Part shown: positions 57,601 to 64,000 of the stretch, piece by piece
Layout of the letters: every line of letters starts with the position of its first letter
Position numbering within the stretch: the first letter of the stretch is position 1
NCBI RefSeq assembly: GCF_000002995.4
Contig: NW_025062476.1
Span: 6,065,001 to 6,129,000, forward strand
Reading direction: 5' to 3'
DNA length: 64,000 nucleotides
From: Brugia malayi
Lineage: Eukaryota; Nematoda; Chromadorea; Rhabditida; Onchocercidae
Made by a program: the position numbers and the translations under genes
The notes under the pieces: generated by a model
The model's database searches: none
Told to the model about the DNA's origin: nothing
What the model saw: only the letters and a program-made list of their open reading frames with translations

Positions 57601-59569
57601 CTAAGAATAAGAACTTCTTCGCAAAAAACAGTATAAAGTTGTAAATAAACGAAGACACAAAAAAGAGTATTACTTCGTTTAAAAATGATGTTTAGATCAG
57701 GAAAAATGTTTAATGAGCTCAAAATAAAGAAAAAAGCAAGAAGAAACCTGCTTCGAGCGTTCTCTTTTCGAACCTTCTTCAAGGGTTGCAGAGAATTCCA
57801 GTTTATGACTTGAAAATATGTTGAGCACCTCAGTTGTGTTCTATAAAATAAGGGATTGGTTGCTATCTACATTTTGAAAAATTTTATCTGGTTCTCGATA
57901 TTACTAAATAGAACAAAATCATGCAAAATAAATTACTGTGCGACACCTGCTGAAAAGTCCTCCATTTAGATTTTTCAAAACATGTTGCTGGTGAAGAGAA
58001 GAAAGATTGTAACTGCCAAAATTTCGCATAAAGTGTATAATCCACTGGAATTTCCCTTAAAAATGAAGAGCAGATTTATGAATTATCCTCTAATATGTTA
58101 GAACTAACAAGATGAAAAATAACTAAGGATTACGAATTAATACATCTTTTGGTGGAATGAAGATGGACCAATATTTCTTTCCTTCGTCAAACAATTTGAA
58201 TAACAAAGGTTACTAAAATTTCACAAAAAAAAAAAAAAAAAAAAATTCGAATAGAACAATATCATAAACTAATACTTTTTTAAACATAGAGACAAGTTTT
58301 CTTACCATACTACAACTTACACTCCTGTAAGCCAATGACGGATGGCTTGTACCATTTCGTTTATTAAATTCATTGATATCAAAAAAAAAGAAATTAATTT
58401 CTTTTCCAATTTCAAAAAAATAAAAAAATACCGTTCACTTATTTCACCGACTTCCATAACGTCGCTGTCCTCCGTTAAATTCGCATCAACAGCAAAGCAA
58501 GAATCTGCCTAAAAATAAAAACGACACAAAAAATAGAGCAATTAAATATTCGACAAAAGAAGTGCAAAAAAATTCCGGAAATCACTACTATATGTTACTA
58601 ACTTAATGAAATATATGAAAAAATATTACTAAAGAAACAAAGGGTCCATTTACCAAGTCATATTTCGTGATATTGCCCAGATTAAAATGGCTAACAAGAT
58701 TTAAGCCGGATTTCTCACACAGTGGTAGCGCATGTGCTAATAAGACTAAAATCCGGCCACAAAAGCTTGTATCCACCGTTCGTGAAAGGCGCTTCAGCAA
58801 ATCATTACACATCCTCAATATCATATTTTTGCAAGGCTCGTAAAAAATACCCTAAAAATTAAGTATGCTACATAAAAAACATCACAAAATTGGTTAGAAA
58901 TTTTAAGAGAAAAACAACAAGAAGTGTGCACCATTTTCCATTGTGGCAAATTGTCTTCAACAATAGCGAAGAGTTTTTCGCAATGTTTAACTGGGCTAAC
59001 ATCGAATACATCTTGTATCACAGCAACTGTTGTTCCTTTTGCACAAAAATCTGCAATTTAAAGATGAAGACTAAAAAGATCTTGGATACAGGCTAGAAAA
59101 CCCCGGTAAAATAAAAAAGAACTTGGAGGTAAATTATCTTAGTTACACCTTCTTTAGCAGCTTGGAATGTAACAGCTAGTAACTGCCTCAGAAGACTTTC
59201 TTGCTCAATATCCGTACACTGTGCAATCTCAAATGCTTTCCGGTGTATGGCATTCTCAATTGTCAACCGAATTACTTCGGCAGCACTCCTGAAATTCCTT
59301 TACTGTATACATATTTTTTAAAAAATTATTTGTCAAGTTCTAAATGCTGACCCGATGTTCTTATTGGTAAGTATAAAGTAAAACTATAGACGTTATAAAG
59401 TAAAACTAAATTTCTTACTCAAAATATTATTGAGGGTTGTTAGAACCAAGATAAGTACATATTAGGAAACAAATTTTTTATTGAAAAAACAACTTTACCC
59501 TTCCTCTTTCATTTTCTTGTAAGCCGCTCTGATCTGTTCAAATTTTAATGCAAAGATTGCTTTCTCCAT
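54632..59569 (-). CDS. thoc-1: THO complex subunit 1 (THOC1/Hpr1), 3' end unresolved
   Basis: Core subunit of the THO complex, which couples transcription to mRNP packaging and export. 19 exons close in phase: 59499-59569, 59149-59288, 58932-59050, 58654-58851, 58432-58508, 57947-58055, 57748-57840, 57505-57600, 57305-57405, 57079-57196, 56910-57010, 56574-56684, 56207-56290, 55869-55941, 55721-55804, 55588-55671, 55368-55468, 54893-55028, 54632-54766 (about 677 residues; human about 657). Matches: ILRMCNDLLKRLS...EKSGLNLVSHFNLGN, IPVDYTLYAKFWQLQ, YFAKYLTSQK, NPELTKLWNINPD, EEQYRSVNNESFQWRASRLL. A C-terminal death-domain-like module is present (HIEQLAPLLASNWSTLADVM, AQRILTAWRQKEGKAATV). The donor at 56206 is GC. 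After VGQVF the end is open: either read-through to a stop at 54572 or a small last exon near 54531. The ATG is 4 bases after a TTTTTAG acceptor. Confidence 0.94.
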
Positions 59570-59572
59570 TTA

Positions 59573-59581
59573 GCTAAAAAG
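59573..59581 (-). promoter_or_regulatory. Trans-splice acceptor of thoc-1
   Basis: On the minus strand CCTTTTTTAG is followed by CTAA and then the thoc-1 ATG. A consensus acceptor 4 bases before the start codon with no upstream exon is the classic look of a nematode spliced-leader site. It also supports this ATG as the true start. Confidence 0.6.
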
Positions 59582-61265
59582 GTGTTCATAAGCATTCTAC
59601 TCTTCAATACTCTACTTTGCAAAGTTCGAGTTGTCTATAAATTCTCTTCTTCCCATAATCTCTCTGTGTATGCTTTTTTAAAAACACCTATCCAGCTCAC
59701 TTTATGCACAATAAAGTTACTTAATTCCAAACAGCATCAGTTCCATCTTATTGCAACTGAAAAAGTATTTTTTTTAAAGCTTACGCAAGAAATTAATTGA
59801 GCTCAATTTTTAATAACTATGCACACACACACACACACATCGCACATATCAGCTTATAGTTAAGTTCACTAATCCAAGTCCGAGTAACTGACCAATTAAC
59901 CTATTTCGAATAATCAATTTGACCTTAATGACGCCTCCGTCCATCTTTGCATACTCTGTTTCACTGCCTTCTTCCCATAACTCGCAACTCTGTCTTACCA
60001 TTACTTTCAAGTTACCCCAACCCAGTCTACACCAACCAAACCTTACTCCACGCCGACCAACCGGACTCCTCTCAATCATGAAGCGAGAAATGTTGCATAT
60101 CGATTGCATGATTCGAAATATGAAATAAGGAAGATCGGAGGATTTTTGATCTAGAGGTCATCACTCGTATCTGAACTGTGGGAGCAATAACTGCTGTAGA
60201 TGTCAACTAGTTGAGCATAAACTGTGATGGTATGTCGACTTGCGAATAAGTCTATTTAGTTTTGATAATTGGGAAGGATGACAGCGAGTTAAATCTCTTT
60301 CTCCTTTTTCTTTTTCCGTCTTCTGAGATATATTATATTCATTTCTTTGCTGTAGTTTGCATGTATTATTTTAAAGGATTTTGTCAAATCATGAAATTTT
60401 TTCTTTAAATCTTGAAGTACTTTCATTAAATTATCAAATGTCTAATTATTAAGAAATAAAAGAAATTGGAAAATACATGATATGTTTATACTGTGTTTAT
60501 ATTCATCGGTTCAGTTTGGATATACATAAACAAATGAAAGAGGAATCCCTCTCAGTGAGCTTGAGCTTCAATTATTCGCTGTTTATTTCGAGAGAAAAGA
60601 AATTAAATCTGCAAGTGGAAAAAATCTCAATATTTCTTATAATAATAAAGTGCTGGTAAGTTAAGCTTCGGTCCTGATATTTTCATTTCCAGTTGGTGTG
60701 GTGGCATTGCACTTTTTTATCACTCAGTAGATGACAAGCTTTGCAGATCCAACTCCTATAGGATAAGGACGTGTCACTTAGTCTAGTGCTGTTCAGAATG
60801 CATTAATAGAATCTCATCAGTGGACTGATAATGGAACTTCAGTAAAGATCTGATTATTAAATGGTAATAAAGCATAATTTTACAGAGTGTCGTAGTGGAA
60901 TCCATAGTATTCCCATTTTGATTTAAACAAAGCTTCACTGATGTAAGGATAAAAACAGAATAGTCAATAGTATAATATTTCTTAGACACATATAAAAACA
61001 GTCTGTGTATGAGTAACAAAAATCGCAGGAAATAGAAAATTACATTGCAAAAACAGATGAAAATTATTGAATACATTTAAATTTGCAGTTTTTTCCATTT
61101 AGTGTAACATAAGATAAATTAAACTGTCTTCTCATTTGGGAAGGGGAATCTTCGATTTGATATTATATTTCACTGTTTCAGCTTTCGTTTCCGATCTGAA
61201 AAGCACTATAGAAGAACATTTACCTTACATTAAATTAATGTCAGTTTTCTTTCGTTAAGTTAATT
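59582..61265. other. Intergenic between unknown gene and thoc-1
   Basis: About 1.7 kb. A CA-repeat of about 18 bases lies at 59822-59839. A somewhat GC-richer patch at 59930-60070 has overlapping open frames on both strands, without splice partners or family similarity. No gene is supported. Confidence 0.45.
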
Positions 61266-62901
61266 TTATGTTAGACTTCCACTCTCGTGTTTGTTGTCCA
61301 ATTCCAGCACTTGATTAAGATTTGCTATCCCATTTATAATATTAATGTCATCGTTAGGTCCTGATTATGGTTTATTATTTAAAAAAAGTACATACTCACC
61401 ACTAGGTATTTCATGGTCCACTTCGCTCGCGATTACTTGTATTTGTGGATCCGAGTTAAGATAGTCACCTTCTGCAGTGTCCAGAGTATAACTTTGTTTA
61501 TCCTCTACTATCACATCTCTTCAATAAATCCAATCAATAAAGTCCAAAAGAAATATTTGTAAAATTATAGATAGAAAGGAATTGTCTATGTCACTTATTT
61601 TAATCCATCTTTTTGTGAGGAAAAACTAATTAATTGAAATAATGTGTAAAATATATCCAGTTTAGCCGTCAAATTTCTCCTCCCGTTTACTAATTCGTGT
61701 AGGAGATTTCTTGACTCTTTGTCCTATCTGTCATGCATGAAAAAACTTCTGGTTTAGAATGCATTTGGATTACTGTTCAAATAAAGTCTCTGCTCATTAT
61801 AATGCGTATTGAGGCAACAATGTGAAAGCATATTTTTTTTATGAATTTCATTTCATTTTATTTATTACTCATGAACTGCCCTTCTTATTATTCATTTTAC
61901 TGCATTTCGAGCGAATTATAACTTATTCTGTTTTTCTTTTATTTAGTTATTACTAGCATCCGCATTAAAACATGAAAAATTTTTGTTGGATTTAAAATGA
62001 AACAAACGTTGGTCTGATGTAACTGGGGATTGATTTTCTTGTTGTTCGTGTCACATATCCATCATTTGATTTGGTAGATGGAATTTTCACAAATGATACC
62101 TTTCTGTAATCGATGTTTGTTTCTCCTTAAATTCTAAATTTATCATGGAGGTAGATCAACTCTAATTCTTTCAATTCAGCTTTTGTTAATATCCATTAGT
62201 CTAGTAGTTGGGGAGTGAATTGCTATCCTGCAGTCGAAATTGTTATCTAATCAATATTCAAAATTTAAGTTAATCTTGAGGCAAATATAGTTTGGAAGCC
62301 AGAAATGATAGCCAGTTCTCCTTGAAAGTCGTATTGATTGAAACTTACTAATGCGAAGAATGGACTAGAATGGGAAAGAGAACAACAGGAGTAAAGCTAG
62401 GAGAGCTTTGGTATGATAGGGAAAGAATGTTGGAGGTTTCATTCAATATTAATCTCTTCGGAATTGCATTTTATATTTGCCATCTAATGAAATGTGATGA
62501 AGGGAAGGACGACATACCCAGACTGCACAGTAAACTGATGATGGTCAAAAGAAAGGCAAAGATGAATTCATCTTCAAATATATAGTTTAGTTGAATTCAA
62601 AGGAAAATTTCAACACGTCCTTGCTTTTTTTTAGTAGATCGAAGATGCTAATGTTAACCTGGATGATAAGTGCTAGTGATTGGTGTTGATAGTTCATACT
62701 TACTGTATACAGCCCTCTGACGTGTATTGTCTCTGAAGTGTATCTGGTAGTGTCGAAATTTTGTTGGGGTGAGCATTTCCCGTACTGTACCCCACGAAGC
62801 GGCAAAATGTGATCTAACGTTTGGGAACGGTATTCGTAGTGTAATACGTTGTAATTTTCCATTAACATTACCACTGCGAATATTAAGTTGGCCGCAACCA
62901 T
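61266..62901 (-). CDS. Unrecognised gene, 3' part with one membrane-like segment
   Basis: Four exons join in phase: 62704-62901, 61691-61727, 61400-61516 and 61266-61360. The first opens MVAANLIFAVVMLMENYNV, a short hydrophobic helix-like stretch, then reads ILPLRGVQYGKCSPQQNF and TSETIHVRGLYT. The later exons give IGQRVKKSPTRI, an acidic region VIVEDKQSYTLDTAEGDYL, then EVDHEIPS and GPNDDINIINGIANLNQV, ending HESGSLT and a stop. This is about 148 residues here. Whether the Met at 62901 is the start or the exon begins after a TTTGAG acceptor is undecided. Upstream phase-0 exons at 63263-63397 and 63548-63595 could precede it. The last intron is only 39 bp. One membrane-like segment followed by a polar/acidic tail suggests a membrane protein's cytoplasmic end, but I recognise no family. 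Confidence 0.62.
62576..62657. repeat. Direct repeat copy 1 (82 bp)
   Basis: Starts AAATATATAGTTTAGTTGAA and ends GATGCTAATGTTAA. A diverged copy of equal length lies at 62918-62999. The two flank exon 62704-62901. Confidence 0.85.
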
Positions 62902-62917
62902 CTCAAATTTATCATTT

Positions 62918-62999
62918 AAATATATGGTTTAGTTGAATTCAAAAGAAAATTCGAAGTGTTCTTGCCTTTTTTTTAGTAAATAGAAGATACTAATGTTAA
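62918..62999. repeat. Direct repeat copy 2 (82 bp)
   Basis: Starts AAATATATGGTTTAGTTGAA and ends GATACTAATGTTAA. By eye it is about 80% identical to 62576-62657, at an offset of 342 bp. Confidence 0.85.
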
Positions 63000-63091
63000 T
63001 TAGTATTTCACTTATATGCTATTATTTACTGCAGTAAAATGACTCATTCAAAATAAAACGAGATGTTTGCCTAAATTGCTTTGAAGATATA

Positions 63092-63595
63092 CTAACAAAA
63101 GAAACTCGTACAAGAGTCTGAGATAGAGCTGCTACTGCGGGAACAACCGAATTGTGGTTTGTTGCGAATCGATAGAGAAGACTCTGAATCGGAAATATTC
63201 GTTACGAAAAGTGTTCCTATTGAATGATCAAGATCACAAGCAATTTTGCAGGGTAGATTCACTTGTTGGATTAAACGATTATTGAGATTTCTCCTTATCT
63301 GTCGAAGGCAGCACAATATGCTGCTATTTAGACCAGCTTTCGGTAGTAGTTTCGATTGCGAGGCGACAGTATATTCATATGTTTTTGATCTGAATCTCTA
63401 CAGGATAGATAAAAGGTTTCTTCTCTCACAATTATAATATGTTTGATAAACTTCGGGTTTTAAGTCTTTTGAAAATTTAGATAAATTCATCGTAAATAAT
63501 GGTAATCATTTCTGTTTTGATTTCCTAGCTTCACAAAACACTTTCACCTTATAATCGGAGAATTCTCCTTGTTTGCAGTTGCCCAAATGATAGCA
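63092..63595 (-). CDS. Candidate upstream exons or separate 3' end, unknown protein
   Basis: Two exon-like segments on the minus strand in phase 0: 63548-63595 (CYHLGNCKQGEFSDYK, between a TATTCAG acceptor and a GTGAAA donor) and one beginning at 63397 after TCCTGTAG (RFRSKTYEYTVASQSKLL). The second may end at a donor at 63263 (after RLIQQ) and continue in phase into the exon at 62901. Alternatively it may read on to a stop at 63092, giving a Ser-rich tail with SDSESSLSIRN and ending SDSCTSFFC. A second frame through the same exons is also partly open, so the reading is not secure. No family recognised. If the stop at 63092 is used, the next gene would start only about 190 bases downstream. 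Confidence 0.33.
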
Positions 63596-64000
63596 CTGAA
63601 TACTGCGAATAATGAAAGTTGTATTGTTAGCATCTTTTAACCATGATATACTTTTATGTGATACCTAAATGAAGGTAGTACTATAATTCGATAATATAGA
63701 TGAAGAATGAGACTGCTTAGGTATAGAAGTCTGTGATGAAGGAAAATGCAAGCAAATCAAATTTATAAAATGAAATACAATGAAATTATAAAGAAGTAGC
63801 TGGGAAAAAATGCACAGCGTTTTTACTTATTGTTTTATTTTTTAAAACTGAATGTCCTGGAACTTTATAACTTGCGATACGAGTTACCTTCATAACCGGT
63901 TTACAGTTCTTCCCTTCATAGTTTCTTACTTTCTCACATGTTTCAGTTCAATATCATTGAAGAAAAAATTGCACAGAATGTAATCAGTTATATTTTCCAT
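63596..64000. other. Window edge, possible further upstream exons
   Basis: The unknown gene probably continues past the window. On the minus strand there is an acceptor-like TACCTAAGCAG near 63719 followed by about 58 open bases to GTATCA, but its phase does not fit the preferred frame of the next exon. No call is made. Confidence 0.3.

Noticed and set aside
58290..58390. Exon-like open segment within thoc-1 (reads NKRNGTSHPSLAYR)
   Set aside because: The neighbouring exons 58432-58508 and 57947-58055 join directly in phase and match THOC1, and the segment lacks a suitable acceptor.
59849..60128. Overlapping open frames on both strands upstream of thoc-1
   Set aside because: They are mutually antisense, lack splice signals and family similarity, and probably reflect a local GC-richer patch.

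Overview
The window is nuclear DNA of a nematode, most likely a filarial or other spirurid worm. The sequence is roughly two-thirds A+T. Genes are split into many short exons (mostly 40-200 bp) by mid-sized introns with pyrimidine-rich TTTCAG/TTTTAG acceptors, and several start codons sit just 3' of an unpaired acceptor, as expected for spliced-leader trans-splicing. One gene is an unmistakable orthologue of the nematode FoxB factor LIN-31. Species cannot be fixed from sequence alone.

Every intact gene is on the minus strand. Read in transcription order from right to left: the 3' part of an unrecognised gene (61.3-62.9 kb, possibly extending to 63.6 kb); THO complex subunit 1 (thoc-1, 54.6-59.6 kb); the GPI-anchor GlcNAc transferase PIGA (51.0-53.7 kb); a CIP2A-type armadillo plus coiled-coil protein (42.9-49.4 kb); a CK1/TTBK-like kinase (37.9-40.5 kb); the exosome helicase MTR4 (29.9-36.6 kb); and lin-31 (20.0-23.1 kb). 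I rebuilt the exon chains by matching splice sites, reading phase and family similarity. In the six recognised genes the phases close throughout; only the last residues of thoc-1 and a few alternative sites stay open. The only plus-strand gene trace is a broken enolase copy with its introns (41.05-42.1 kb).

The housekeeping block (29-60 kb) combines nuclear RNA work (THO for mRNP assembly, MTR4 for exosome decay), GPI-anchor synthesis in the ER, PP2A/DNA-damage-type scaffolding (CIP2A) and a kinase. This is positional clustering, not one pathway. The left third (1-20 kb) and the 6.8 kb upstream of lin-31 are gene-poor and AT-rich and hold simple repeats, some hairpins and a pyrimidine-rich, GC-richer island at 9.2-11.0 kb.

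The most interesting non-coding signal is a pre-miRNA-like hairpin at 13.40-13.47 kb. Read on the minus strand, its 3' arm begins with the miR-25/92/235 seed. Other points worth checking: an EH1 (FxIxxIL) motif at the extreme C-terminus of LIN-31, a CIP2A-like gene in a nematode, a GC-AG intron in thoc-1, a DYG instead of DFG motif in the kinase, and the uncharacterised gene at the right edge.
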